Origin: CBFHSF01 sp965661055
GTDB taxonomy: Bacteria; Bacteroidota; Bacteroidia; Flavobacteriales; Schleiferiaceae
NCBI GenBank assembly: GCA_965661055.1
Contig: CBFICS010000021.1
Coordinates: 1-23,399, forward strand
Length of the DNA stretch: 23,399 bases
Direction of reading: 5' to 3'
Translations under genes and position numbers: made by a program
Part shown: in pieces, positions 1 to 6,786 of the stretch
Position numbering within the stretch: the first letter of the stretch is position 1
Layout of the letters: every line of letters begins with the position of its first letter
The notes under the pieces: generated by a model
Databases searched by the model: none
Seen by the model: only the letters and a program-made list of their open reading frames with translations
What the model was told of the DNA's origin: nothing

Positions 1-43
1 ATATTCGGAAACACGACATAGAATATCTTTTGACATAAGGTCA

Positions 44-65
44 TAAAAAAAACTCTGAAAAGAGG
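44..65 (-). terminator. weak terminator after tRNA-Val
   Basis: Read on the minus strand, a short CTCT-TTTC-AGAG hairpin is followed directly by eight T residues, about 15 bases beyond the 3' end of tRNA-Val. The stem is only four base pairs, so the call rests mainly on the T-run and the position. Confidence 0.4.
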
Positions 66-78
66 AAGCTTTTTGTTG

Positions 79-153
79 TGGGCGATACTGGGTTCGAACC
101 AGTGACCCCCTGCTTGTAAGGCAGGTGCTCTGAACCAGCTGAGCTAATCGCCC
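79..153 (-). tRNA. tRNA-Val (anticodon TAC)
   Basis: The minus strand folds as a complete cloverleaf. The acceptor stem is GGGCGAT/ATCGCCC with discriminator A, the D arm contains AGCTCAGCTGGTTCAGAGC, and the T arm contains GGTTCGAACC. The anticodon stem is CCTGC/GCAGG around the loop CTTACAA, giving anticodon TAC, which reads GTA valine codons. The 3' CCA is not encoded and must be added after transcription. A strong Bacteroidota promoter lies 46 bases upstream. Confidence 0.96.
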
Positions 154-199
154 TTGTTTGCCTTGCTTTCAAGCGTTGTGTATTGCTTGATTGCGGGTG

Positions 200-229
200 C
201 AAATATAGGTCAAAAACTAAACTGCGCAA
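200..229 (-). promoter_or_regulatory. promoter of tRNA-Val
   Basis: On the minus strand a TTG box (227-229) is followed by exactly 19 bases and then TATATTTG (200-207). This matches the Bacteroidota housekeeping consensus TTG / TAnnTTTG. The bases after the -7 box are CACCCGC, the same as at tRNA-Lys. Confidence 0.82.
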
Positions 230-304
230 GTGATTGGAGGAAAAAAATAAAGAAAAATTCAAATATTTTTCATGTGGTTTTTCAACCTTCTGAAAATCTG
301 TTAT

Positions 305-796
305 TTACTTTTCTTCTTTTTTCGGGGTGAAATCTATTGAAGCAGAGTTTATGCAATAACGCAGACCTGTTTCTGTGGGTCCATCTTCAAAAACATGACC
401 TAAATGTCCGCCGCATTTTGCACAAACCGTTTCGGTTCTTATCATTCCGTGAGAAGTGTCTCTTACTTCTAAGATAGCCCCCGATTCAATTCCAGCATCA
501 AAACTTGGCCAACCACAATGTGAGTCAAATTTACTATCTGAGGTGAACAAGGGTGCGTTACAACCTTTGCAGTGGTAGGTTCCCTCTTCAAAATGCATAT
601 TGTATTCGCCAGAAAAGGGCCTCTCTGTGGCTTTCTTTCTTAAAATAGCATACTCTTCGGTTGAAAGCTGTTCTTTCCACTCAGCTTCCGTCTTTTGGAC
701 CTTAAACTCCGCTTTTTTCATTTTCTCTGGTTGGGTTTGACAGGATCCCATAAAATAGGCTCCCAAAAAGAAGATTAATAATAATGTGTTTTTCAT
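305..796 (-). CDS. msrB: peptide-methionine (R)-S-oxide reductase, lipoprotein
   Basis: This 163-residue protein reduces methionine-R-sulfoxide in oxidised proteins. The MsrB fold is clear: zinc pairs C76-x2-C79 (CKGC) and C125-x2-C128 (CAKC), the HCGWPSFD motif at 93-100, and the catalytic cysteine C148 in RYCINSAS. Residues 1-19 form a lipoprotein signal with lipobox MGSC and lipidation Cys19, so the enzyme is probably anchored in the cell envelope. Cytosolic MsrB proteins lack such a leader. The start lies 40 bases after the stop of the upstream hydrolase on the same strand, and no separate promoter was seen, so the two are probably co-transcribed. The family call is firm; the exact membrane face is inferred. 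Confidence 0.95.
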   Translation of the reverse strand: MKNTLLLIFFLGAYFMGSCQTQPEKMKKAEFKVQKTEAEWKEQLSTEEYAILRKKATERPFSGEYNMHFEEGTYHCKGCNAPLFTSDSKFDSHCGWPSFDAGIESGAILEVRDTSHGMIRTETVCAKCGGHLGHVFEDGPTETGLRYCINSASIDFTPKKEEK

Positions 797-836
797 AACT
801 CACGTGGATTATTTAATCATATAACCCATAGAGGAA

Positions 837-1715
837 TCAATTTGTTGTTGATTTTAAAAAGTTTAACACTTTTTCAATGACATTGTGATCTGACAAGATT
901 CTTCTATGGCCTAGTTTTTCAGTTAAATAAAGTTCACTGTTCTTCCAAACCGAATGGGTAGAATACGCCTCCTCAACATTCACATCTATGTCGTTTTTAT
1001 CATGAACAATAAAACCAGGGGTGGTCAAGCTTTTAGCAATGTGGTGGGCTGAGAAATTTTCAAACTCATCAAACTTATCTTTTAGCGTAGTGGTCAGGAT
1101 CTCTTCTTCCGCAGGTCCCATTTCTAAATTTCTACAGAAGTCAGCTACAACACTTGAAAGTTTAGAGGGGGTGCCCATGACAACAATCTTTTTAGGATCA
1201 AACCCACGTCTAATGGCGTTCATGATAGCTAGTCCGCCAAGAGAATGCCCAATAGCATAGGTAAAGGGTCCGTAGTTTTTCTCTGCGGCTAAAATTGCTT
1301 CGGCAAACTGTAGCATATGGGTGTAGTTTCCCTTTAATTCACCATGCGCCGGACCTGTAATTGAAATGGTGCAAAATTCGTTTTTGGCAAGAGCCGGTGC
1401 CATTTCATAAAATTGAGTCCCACGACCACTCCAGCCATGTATCAAAAGAACTTTGGGTTTCGTTTCATCTCCATAAATATGTACCATGGCCTCATTTCCT
1501 TCCTTGTTTATCGTGAATTTTTCGCTTTTCGCGGAATGTGAAAACGGAATTTCCCTTTTCGGAATGGGGAAGGGGATGGGTCTGAAAAAGATGGTCAATA
1601 GATTTTTTTTAAAGGCTTCTTTTGAGAAAAACCTCAACGCCTTTAAATAATATATTAGGGTTTTGGGAACTTTGAAACTCTTTGTAGTTGTGCTGGTTTT
1701 ATCTTTTGAGCCCAT
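837..1715 (-). CDS. alpha/beta hydrolase
   Basis: This is a 292-residue alpha/beta-hydrolase-fold protein of unknown substrate. The oxyanion-hole motif is LLIHGWSGRG at 90-99. The nucleophile elbow is GHSLGG with Ser158, the acid is probably Asp239 in VHDKND (Asp242 is an alternative), and the base is His270 in LGHRRI. The first 70 residues are basic and hydrophobic, with a proline-rich stretch at 46-53, and there is no cleavable signal peptide; they may lie against the membrane. It appears to be the first gene of a two-gene unit with msrB. Esterase, lipase or thioesterase activity are all possible. Confidence 0.88.
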   Translation of the reverse strand: MGSKDKTSTTTKSFKVPKTLIYYLKALRFFSKEAFKKNLLTIFFRPIPFPIPKREIPFSHSAKSEKFTINKEGNEAMVHIYGDETKPKVLLIHGWSGRGTQFYEMAPALAKNEFCTISITGPAHGELKGNYTHMLQFAEAILAAEKNYGPFTYAIGHSLGGLAIMNAIRRGFDPKKIVVMGTPSKLSSVVADFCRNLEMGPAEEEILTTTLKDKFDEFENFSAHHIAKSLTTPGFIVHDKNDIDVNVEEAYSTHSVWKNSELYLTEKLGHRRILSDHNVIEKVLNFLKSTTN

Positions 1716-1740
1716 GGCTTCAATTTATTATGAATGCTTA

Positions 1741-1768
1741 AAAATATAAAAAGCTCTGCGATAATCAA
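1741..1768 (-). promoter_or_regulatory. probable promoter of hydrolase-msrB unit
   Basis: On the minus strand TTG (1766-1768), 17 bases, then TATATTTT (1741-1748) stands 25 bases before the hydrolase ATG. The -7 box lacks the final G of TAnnTTTG, so this is a weaker match than the tRNA promoters. Confidence 0.45.
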
Positions 1769-1843
1769 CGGTAATCAATAAGTAGGGTATTGCCATACAT
1801 TGAATAAGATTTGAAAGCAACCAAAAGGCCTAAAATAGTTGTG

Positions 1844-1878
1844 AAAAAGGTGAAGAACGGAAGCGCTCATCACCTTTT
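1844..1878 (-). terminator. terminator after tRNA-Leu
   Basis: On the minus strand AAAAGGTGA pairs with TCACCTTTT, and an inner stem GAGCG/CGTTC closes a CTTC loop. The 3' arm ends in a run of five T. It lies about 30 bases past the tRNA-Leu 3' end, where the tRNA-Lys/tRNA-Leu transcript would stop. Confidence 0.6.
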
Positions 1879-1907
1879 GAGTATTTGTTTTATGTTTTTT
1901 TTGGAAG

Positions 1908-1991
1908 TGCCCAGAACAGGACTTGAACCTGCACGACCATAAGGTCACTACCCCCTCAAGGTAGCGTGTCTACCAATTTCACCATCTGGGC
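1908..1991 (-). tRNA. tRNA-Leu (anticodon GAG)
   Basis: The minus strand has acceptor stem GCCCAGA/TCTGGGC with discriminator A. The anticodon stem CTACC/GGTAG encloses TTGAGGG, giving anticodon GAG (CTC leucine codons). A long variable arm follows, as expected of class II tRNA-Leu, and the T arm contains GGTTCAAGTCC. No CCA is encoded. No promoter box was found between it and tRNA-Lys, so it is probably transcribed from the tRNA-Lys promoter. Confidence 0.95.
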
Positions 1992-2010
1992 GATTTTCTC
2001 GGAGAGAAAA

Positions 2011-2038
2011 AAGGGGAAAGATTTTAGTCTTTCCCCTT
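2011..2038 (-). terminator. hairpin with T-run between tRNA-Lys and tRNA-Leu
   Basis: A perfect 11-base-pair stem (2011-2021 with 2028-2038) closes a 6-base loop. On the minus strand it is followed by more T, giving CCCCTTTTTTCTC. It has the form of an intrinsic terminator but lies between two tRNA genes that seem to share one promoter, so it may be a partial terminator or a processing hairpin. Confidence 0.6.
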
Positions 2039-2042
2039 CTTG

Positions 2043-2116
2043 TGACTCCTCTGGGGCTCGAACCCAGGACCCTCTCATTAAAAGTGAGATGCTCTAGCCA
2101 ACTGAGCTAAGGAGTC
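2043..2116 (-). tRNA. tRNA-Lys (anticodon TTT)
   Basis: The minus strand has acceptor stem GACTCCT/AGGAGTC with discriminator A, a D arm with AGCTCAGTTGGCTAGAGC, and a T arm with GGTTCGAGCC. The anticodon stem TCTCA/TGAGA encloses CTTTTAA, giving anticodon TTT. No CCA is encoded. Confidence 0.96.
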
Positions 2117-2143
2117 GTATTGTTTACCTCTGTAAAGCGGGTG

Positions 2144-2173
2144 CAAATATAGGCTAGATTTCTATTCGTCCAA
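2144..2173 (-). promoter_or_regulatory. promoter of tRNA-Lys (and probably tRNA-Leu)
   Basis: On the minus strand TTG (2171-2173), exactly 19 bases, then TATATTTG (2144-2151), followed by CACCCGC. The tRNA starts 27 bases after the -7 box. Confidence 0.82.
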
Positions 2174-2265
2174 ACCTTTTTTAAAGTTTTTTTTATTCTT
2201 TTTTAGTCCCCATTTCTATGTTAATAAAAACGAGATAATTAGAGAAAAAAAGCCAATTTTGTGGT

Positions 2266-2775
2266 ATGATAATATTAATTGGATACATGGGGGTAGGAAA
2301 ATCAACCATTGGAAATTTGCTAGCTGACCGTTTGAAAATTCCCTTTGTTGATTTGGATGAAGTCATTAAAATGGAATATCAAAAAAACATTTCTGACCTT
2401 TTCTCCAAGGGGGAAATATTTTTTAGGTCGGCAGAAAGAGAGGTTTTGCTGCGAATTTTGTCGGGCTCTACAGAAATAGTTTTGGCAGTAGGTGGCGGTA
2501 CTCCATGTTATTATGACAACATGAACCTTTTACTTGAAAAGGGGGTTGTCTACTACCTCAGGTCGTCAATTCCAGAATTGGTTAAACGAATATCTGTAAA
2601 CAAAGAAGAGAGGCCGCTGGTGGCGGGTATTGCAGACGACGATTTATTAGAGTTTGTGGGTAAACATCTTTTTGAACGAAGACAATTTTATGAAAAGGCT
2701 CCGAAAGTAATAAATGCAAACCAACCGGCGGAACAATTGGTAAATGAAATAATTGAAAATGAAAAACTTACGTGA
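2266..2775 (+). CDS. aroK: shikimate kinase
   Basis: This 169-residue enzyme phosphorylates shikimate with ATP in chorismate and aromatic amino acid synthesis, in the cytoplasm. The Walker A motif is GYMGVGKS at residues 6-13. The shikimate-binding acidic motif FVDLDEVI lies around 27-34, the GGGTP motif at 76-80, and the lid arginine is in ERPLV near 116. The length is normal for the family. The ATG stands four bases after a TTTTG sequence resembling a Bacteroidota -7 box, so the transcript may have almost no leader. The 3' end overlaps the next gene by 17 bases, which suggests coupled translation. Confidence 0.96.
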   Translation: MIILIGYMGVGKSTIGNLLADRLKIPFVDLDEVIKMEYQKNISDLFSKGEIFFRSAEREVLLRILSGSTEIVLAVGGGTPCYYDNMNLLLEKGVVYYLRSSIPELVKRISVNKEERPLVAGIADDDLLEFVGKHLFERRQFYEKAPKVINANQPAEQLVNEIIENEKLT

Positions 2776-3328
2776 AATAATCCTTAATAGAAGGACGGTT
2801 AAACCTGATCGTTTTAGTGACCAAGTTATTGATGATGCTGTTATAGAAGAGATCATAGAACAAGCCAATTGGGCGCCAACGCATGGATTTACTGAACCCT
2901 GGCGATTTGTTGTCTATACGGGTGCTGGAAAGCAAAAACTGATTGATTTTCTCGTGAAGTACGACGCACAAGAAAACGGTGAAAATGAAGTTCGCGCCAA
3001 GAAGATTGCTGAAAGAATTGAAAAATCAAGCCATGTACGGGGTATTGGGGTGAAGAGAGGCGACAACCCTAAAATTCCATTTATTGAAGACGAATTAGCC
3101 GTTGCCATGGCTGTACAGAATATTTGGCTGTCCTTGTCTCAATACGGCCTTGGTGGCTACTGGAGCACCGGAAAAGTTGCCTTTTCTGATTCCTTTAGAG
3201 ACTTTTTAGGGTTAGGTTCTGACGATAAGTCTCTCGGACTTTTTTACATGGGAGTTCCCGCCTATGGGGGGCTGCCAGGTAAGCGAATTACCGACGGAAG
3301 GTCAAAGACTACTTGGGTCAATAAATAA
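2759..3328 (+). CDS. nitroreductase family protein (YdjA-like)
   Basis: This is a flavin-dependent nitroreductase-fold oxidoreductase of about 189 residues. Motifs include NRRTVK near the start (FMN phosphate contact), WAPTHGFTEPWRFVV at about 37-51, and the helix LAVAMAVQNIWLSLSQYGLG followed by GYWSTG. These fit the small YdjA-type subfamily. The true substrate of such enzymes is usually unknown. I chose the ATG at 2759; the reading frame also has a TTG at 2753, which is less likely. The gene overlaps aroK by 17 bases and its stop overlaps the convergent phosphoribosyltransferase gene by 11 bases. No functional link with shikimate kinase is evident. Confidence 0.9.
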   Translation: MKNLREIILNRRTVKPDRFSDQVIDDAVIEEIIEQANWAPTHGFTEPWRFVVYTGAGKQKLIDFLVKYDAQENGENEVRAKKIAERIEKSSHVRGIGVKRGDNPKIPFIEDELAVAMAVQNIWLSLSQYGLGGYWSTGKVAFSDSFRDFLGLGSDDKSLGLFYMGVPAYGGLPGKRITDGRSKTTWVNK

Positions 3329-3818
3329 CGACAGAAAAAGGCTTTTTCTCTATTTCTGCAGAAACGTGTTCTTTAGAGCTGGTGGACAAGGATAATCCCT
3401 TGACATCAGCTTTTACAGGAAATCTTTTATGGCTTCTGTCTACTAAAACGGCGGTGGTGATTTTTTTTACTTTGATTTGTAGAAAATGATTTACTCCATA
3501 GATAAGGGTGTGGCCAGAGTTAAGAACATCGTCTAAAACCACGATGCACGACTTTTCCATTTCTGATAATGGAATATCGGTTTTTACCTCTGACTTTAAC
3601 GGATCTTTTTTGTTGATAGAAACCTTTACCAAGGTGACTTTTAAATCACTGATCTCGCGAAGTTTTTTCGCAATAATGCTAGCAAAGGCATATCCTCTTT
3701 TATCAATACCCGCAAGAAATACTTCTTTTTCTTTAACGTGTTTTTCAAAAATTTCCCATGAAATTCTATTGAAAATCATTTCGATTCTTTCGTGACTTAA
3801 TACTTCGGTTTTGTCCAT
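3318..3818 (-). CDS. PyrR-like phosphoribosyltransferase
   Basis: This 166-residue type I phosphoribosyltransferase has the PRPP loop VVLDDVLNSGHTL at about 93-105. The region VLVDRSHKRFPVKADVKG resembles the PyrR family (bifunctional pyr regulator and uracil phosphoribosyltransferase), as does the length. Whether it binds RNA or only salvages a base cannot be told from the sequence. No pyr gene lies beside it, so I do not assign the symbol. It has its own candidate promoter inside the end of the upstream methyltransferase gene, and its stop overlaps the convergent nitroreductase gene. Confidence 0.82.
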   Translation of the reverse strand: MDKTEVLSHERIEMIFNRISWEIFEKHVKEKEVFLAGIDKRGYAFASIIAKKLREISDLKVTLVKVSINKKDPLKSEVKTDIPLSEMEKSCIVVLDDVLNSGHTLIYGVNHFLQIKVKKITTAVLVDRSHKRFPVKADVKGLSLSTSSKEHVSAEIEKKPFSVVIY

Positions 3819-3834
3819 TGCCTAATGCTTTATT

Positions 3835-3865
3835 CAAAAGTACGTTTAATCCTGTTTCTTAGCAA
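3835..3865 (-). promoter_or_regulatory. probable promoter of PyrR-like gene
   Basis: On the minus strand TTG (3863-3865), 20 bases, then TACTTTTG (3835-3842), a full TAnnTTTG match. It ends 16 bases before the ATG and lies partly within the last codons of the upstream methyltransferase gene. Confidence 0.6.
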
Positions 3866-4427
3866 TGAAAAAGTATTCTTTGCCTTGTCTCGGTTTAATA
3901 CTGTTGTGAGATTTCTCAATGTAAAACGTAAAATGTTCTTCAAAACGCTTTTTGTATTCTTCTAGGCTTCCGCCGAAAGGTGGACCTTCTTCGGTTAGGG
4001 GAAAGTCAAACAGTAAACCAACGACCTTTCCACTGGGATTTGTTATTTCAGCCATTTTAGAAATATAGTCCTCCCGCGAAAGCGGTGAAATAGCACAGAA
4101 AAAAGTTTGTTCAATGATTAAGTCGAATTTTTGAGAAAGGTCCCAAAAAGAATCAGTGAAAAATTGATTTACGGGAAAATCAGGAACTCTCTTTAGAAAT
4201 TCCTTAGCAGCAGAAGGTGCCAAGTCTAGTCCAAACACATTTTTAAATCCGTTTTTCCACAAATACTCTAATTCATAAGCCCTTCCACAACCGGGTATTA
4301 AAATTTTTAAATCTTTGTCTGTAAGTTGATCAATGTATTCAACCAATGGGGTAGCGGGGTAGCCAATGTCCCAACCTGTTTGTTGATGGTTGTACTTGCT
4401 TTCCCAAAATTCTTTGTTAAAACTCAT
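3846..4427 (-). CDS. TPMT-family thiol/halide methyltransferase
   Basis: This 193-residue SAM-dependent methyltransferase belongs to the thiopurine methyltransferase superfamily. The family N-terminus is present (FWESKYNHQQTGWDIGYP at 7-24), followed by SAM motif I ILIPGCGRAYE at about 42-52, then FGLDLA, then DLIIEQTFFCAISP, and a C-terminal GPPFGGSLEEY. These motifs are shared with plant and bacterial halide/thiol methyltransferases that methylate bisulfide, thiocyanate or iodide. The actual substrate is unknown, but detoxification of small sulfur or selenium nucleophiles is plausible. It lies 67 bases after the carbonic anhydrase gene on the same strand. Confidence 0.87.
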   Translation of the reverse strand: MSFNKEFWESKYNHQQTGWDIGYPATPLVEYIDQLTDKDLKILIPGCGRAYELEYLWKNGFKNVFGLDLAPSAAKEFLKRVPDFPVNQFFTDSFWDLSQKFDLIIEQTFFCAISPLSREDYISKMAEITNPSGKVVGLLFDFPLTEEGPPFGGSLEEYKKRFEEHFTFYIEKSHNSIKPRQGKEYFFIAKKQD

Positions 4428-4494
4428 GAAAAAAAATTAAAAACGAGACGTCATGATTGGCCCAGTCGTTCCCTGTTTTTTTTATTAGACTTAA

Positions 4495-5121
4495 TTAATC
4501 TATTCGGTAAGTTTCTCTGATGTTTTCTAAGATAGAGTTGAAATCTATGCTAAGGTCTATCAATTTTCCGGAGTGAATATCAAATACCCATCCGTGTACC
4601 TGAACGTTTCTTGTTCTAACCGCTTTTTGAACTGATGCAGTTTTTAATACGTTTACGCACTGTTCTTGAACGTTTAGCTCAACCAATCTTTTGTATCTTG
4701 CCTCTTCATCTTGAATGAGTTCTAATTCTTTTCTGTGAATTCTATAAACATCTCTAATATTTCTCAACCAAGGATTTAAAATTCCTAGGTCAGTAGAGTC
4801 CATAGCTGCTTTTACACCTCCACAGTAGTAATGGCCACAAACCACAATATGGTTGACTTTTAAATGAACCACGGCGTATTCAATAACAGACATAGAGTTT
4901 AAATCGTTATTTGGGACCATATTGGCAATATTTCTATGGACAAAAACATCTCCAGGACCTACCCCCATAACCTCTTCTGCCGTAACTCTACTATCAGAAC
5001 ATCCGATGTATAAAATCTCAGGGCTTTGTCCTTTAGATAAATCCTCGAAATACCTTCCATTGAGGTCTAATTTACCTTTTACCCAGTCTTGATTATTTTT
5101 AAAAATATGATCGATATTCAT
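4495..5121 (-). CDS. beta-carbonic anhydrase
   Basis: This 208-residue zinc enzyme interconverts CO2 and bicarbonate in the cytoplasm. The first zinc and catalytic motif is CSDSR, with Cys41, Asp43 and Arg45. The second is HYYCGG, with His97 and Cys100. The stretch VGPGDVFVHRNIANMV between them is characteristic of the family. The length and lack of a signal peptide fit a housekeeping cytosolic enzyme that supplies bicarbonate to carboxylases. The product assignment is firm; the beta-class subtype (Can or CynT) cannot be decided from the sequence alone. Confidence 0.95.
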   Translation of the reverse strand: MNIDHIFKNNQDWVKGKLDLNGRYFEDLSKGQSPEILYIGCSDSRVTAEEVMGVGPGDVFVHRNIANMVPNNDLNSMSVIEYAVVHLKVNHIVVCGHYYCGGVKAAMDSTDLGILNPWLRNIRDVYRIHRKELELIQDEEARYKRLVELNVQEQCVNVLKTASVQKAVRTRNVQVHGWVFDIHSGKLIDLSIDFNSILENIRETYRID

Positions 5122-5161
5122 AATATGAGTTTATTGTGTGGGTTTATTTTTTATCCTTTTG

Positions 5162-5190
5162 CAAATTATACCATTGCCTATCCACTTCAA
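5162..5190 (-). promoter_or_regulatory. probable promoter of carbonic anhydrase gene
   Basis: On the minus strand TTG (5188-5190), 17 bases, then TATAATTTG (5162-5170), a near match to TAnnTTTG with one extra base. It lies 40 bases before the ATG. Confidence 0.5.
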
Positions 5191-5284
5191 AGGGATTTGT
5201 AAAAAAATTCACTTGATGTTATAGGGGCAAGGCTTTTGAAGGATATTTTGATAAGTTGTTGATTATCAGTTTTAAATAGGGTTC

Positions 5285-6712
5285 TTACTTGAGTTGTAAA
5301 AGTGCAATGTTTTCAATGTGGTGGGTATGGGGAAACATATCTACTGCCATTGATTTTTTTACCTCGTAAAGGTCTTTTAACAATTCGAGGTCTCTTGCTT
5401 GGGTCGCCGAATTACAGCTGATATAAACTATTCTAGGGACGGATAGTTCTCTAAGCTTTTCGATTACATTTTTGTGCATACCATCTCTTGGTGGGTCGGT
5501 CACAATAATGTCTGGTTTGCCGTGTCTTTCAATAAACTCTTGATTAAAGACATCTTTCATGTCTCCCACCTCAAAGTCTACATTAGAAAGTCCGTTTTGT
5601 TCTGCATTAAAATGGGCATCTTGAATGGCTTCAGGTACAGCCTCTACACCAATAACCTTTTTGGCTTTTTGCGCCATGAACAAGGCAATGGTACCTGTGC
5701 CTGTGTATAAGTCGTAAATAGTTTCACCGCCTTCAATTTGAGCCATTTCTAATGCTTTTGCATACAGAGTAAAGGCTTGCTTAGGATTGGTTTGGTAAAA
5801 ACTTTTTGGTCCAACTTTAAACTTTAACGGCGGGGTATTAGGGAAGATAGAACTCATTTCTTCGATAATGTAATCTCTTCCTTTGTATACAATGGTTTCA
5901 AGGTCGTATATGGTGTCGTTCTGCTTTGGATTTATTACGTACTGAATAGAGGCAATATTGGGGAATTCTGCAGATAACGCGCCTAATAGTTTTTCAATAT
6001 TTTCGGTATCGTTTTCAAAAAATTGAAATATGGTCATTACCTCTCCAGATAGAGAAGTTCTAATCATCAACGTTCTTAATAACCCTTCTTGAGCCCTTAG
6101 ATTAAAAAACGGAAGTTGGTTCTTCAGGGCGTATTCTTTAACAAAGTTTCTTATTGAATTAGAAGGTTCTGGTTGAAGGTAACAGTTGTCGATGTCGATA
6201 ACCTTGTCCCACATACCCGGCTTGTGAAATCCAAGGCCGTTTCGGTCAAAATCATCACCGCTTTTAATTTCTTCTTCAGTTAACCATTTCTGGTTTGAAA
6301 AAGTATACTCTAGTTTGTTTCTGTAAAAGTAGATGTCTTCAGAAGGTTCAATAGGTAAGAATTCTTCAACGTCAACGTGACCAATTCTCTTAAGGTTGTT
6401 TTCAACCTCATTCTGCTTGTGGAATAACTGTTTTGAATAGTCAAGGTTTTGCCATTTGCAACCACCACAAACTCCGAAGTGCTCGCAACGAGCTTCTACA
6501 CGATCTGGGCTGTACTTGTGAAAATGGGTAGGAGTACCTTCAAGGTAGTTTCTTTTCTTTTTGGTTACCCTTACGTCAACCACATCTCCCGGTACGGCAT
6601 TGGTAACCATTACAACACGTCCATCATCAGAAATTCCGATTGATTTTCCTTTTGCGCCGGCTCTTGTTAGTTCAACGTTTTCAAGTCTAATGTTTCTCCT
6701 ATTTTTTCCCAT
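5285..6712 (-). CDS. rlmD: 23S rRNA (uracil-5-)-methyltransferase
   Basis: This protein of about 475 residues methylates a uracil C5 in 23S rRNA (RlmD/RumA group; a bacterial TrmA-like tRNA role is the alternative). An N-terminal TRAM-like domain is followed by an iron-sulfur site with C76, C82 and C85 (CxxxxxCGGC) and C177. The SAM motif is DLYTGTGTIALF at about 334-345. The motif VTDPPRDGMH precedes the catalytic nucleophile Cys433 in YISCNSATQ, and the general base is probably Glu467 in HHIEN. I chose the ATG at 6712 rather than the in-frame ATG at 6727. A TACCTTTG box lies between them, four bases before the chosen ATG, so the mRNA may be nearly leaderless. Confidence 0.95.
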   Translation of the reverse strand: MGKNRRNIRLENVELTRAGAKGKSIGISDDGRVVMVTNAVPGDVVDVRVTKKKRNYLEGTPTHFHKYSPDRVEARCEHFGVCGGCKWQNLDYSKQLFHKQNEVENNLKRIGHVDVEEFLPIEPSEDIYFYRNKLEYTFSNQKWLTEEEIKSGDDFDRNGLGFHKPGMWDKVIDIDNCYLQPEPSNSIRNFVKEYALKNQLPFFNLRAQEGLLRTLMIRTSLSGEVMTIFQFFENDTENIEKLLGALSAEFPNIASIQYVINPKQNDTIYDLETIVYKGRDYIIEEMSSIFPNTPPLKFKVGPKSFYQTNPKQAFTLYAKALEMAQIEGGETIYDLYTGTGTIALFMAQKAKKVIGVEAVPEAIQDAHFNAEQNGLSNVDFEVGDMKDVFNQEFIERHGKPDIIVTDPPRDGMHKNVIEKLRELSVPRIVYISCNSATQARDLELLKDLYEVKKSMAVDMFPHTHHIENIALLQLK

Positions 6713-6716
6713 GGCA

Positions 6717-6724
6717 CAAAGGTA
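6717..6724 (-). promoter_or_regulatory. candidate -7 box of rlmD
   Basis: The minus strand reads TACCTTTG, a full TAnnTTTG match, four bases before the chosen ATG. No TTG stands 17-21 bases upstream, because that place is taken by the terminator of the preceding gene. Confidence 0.4.
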
Positions 6725-6736
6725 CATTCAAAAAAA

Positions 6737-6764
6737 AAATCCGGACCTATTTAGGTCCGGATTT
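6737..6764 (-). terminator. terminator of the 678-residue secreted protein gene
   Basis: A perfect 12-base-pair stem (AAATCCGGACCT with its complement) closes a 4-base loop. On the minus strand it is followed by a T-run of about nine. It lies 22 bases after the stop of the secreted protein gene. Confidence 0.85.
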
Positions 6765-6786
6765 AGTATAAAAAATTGAAGAATAA

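Noticed and set aside
2753..2758. TTG start of the nitroreductase gene
   Set aside because: An ATG lies two codons downstream and gives the normal family N-terminus.
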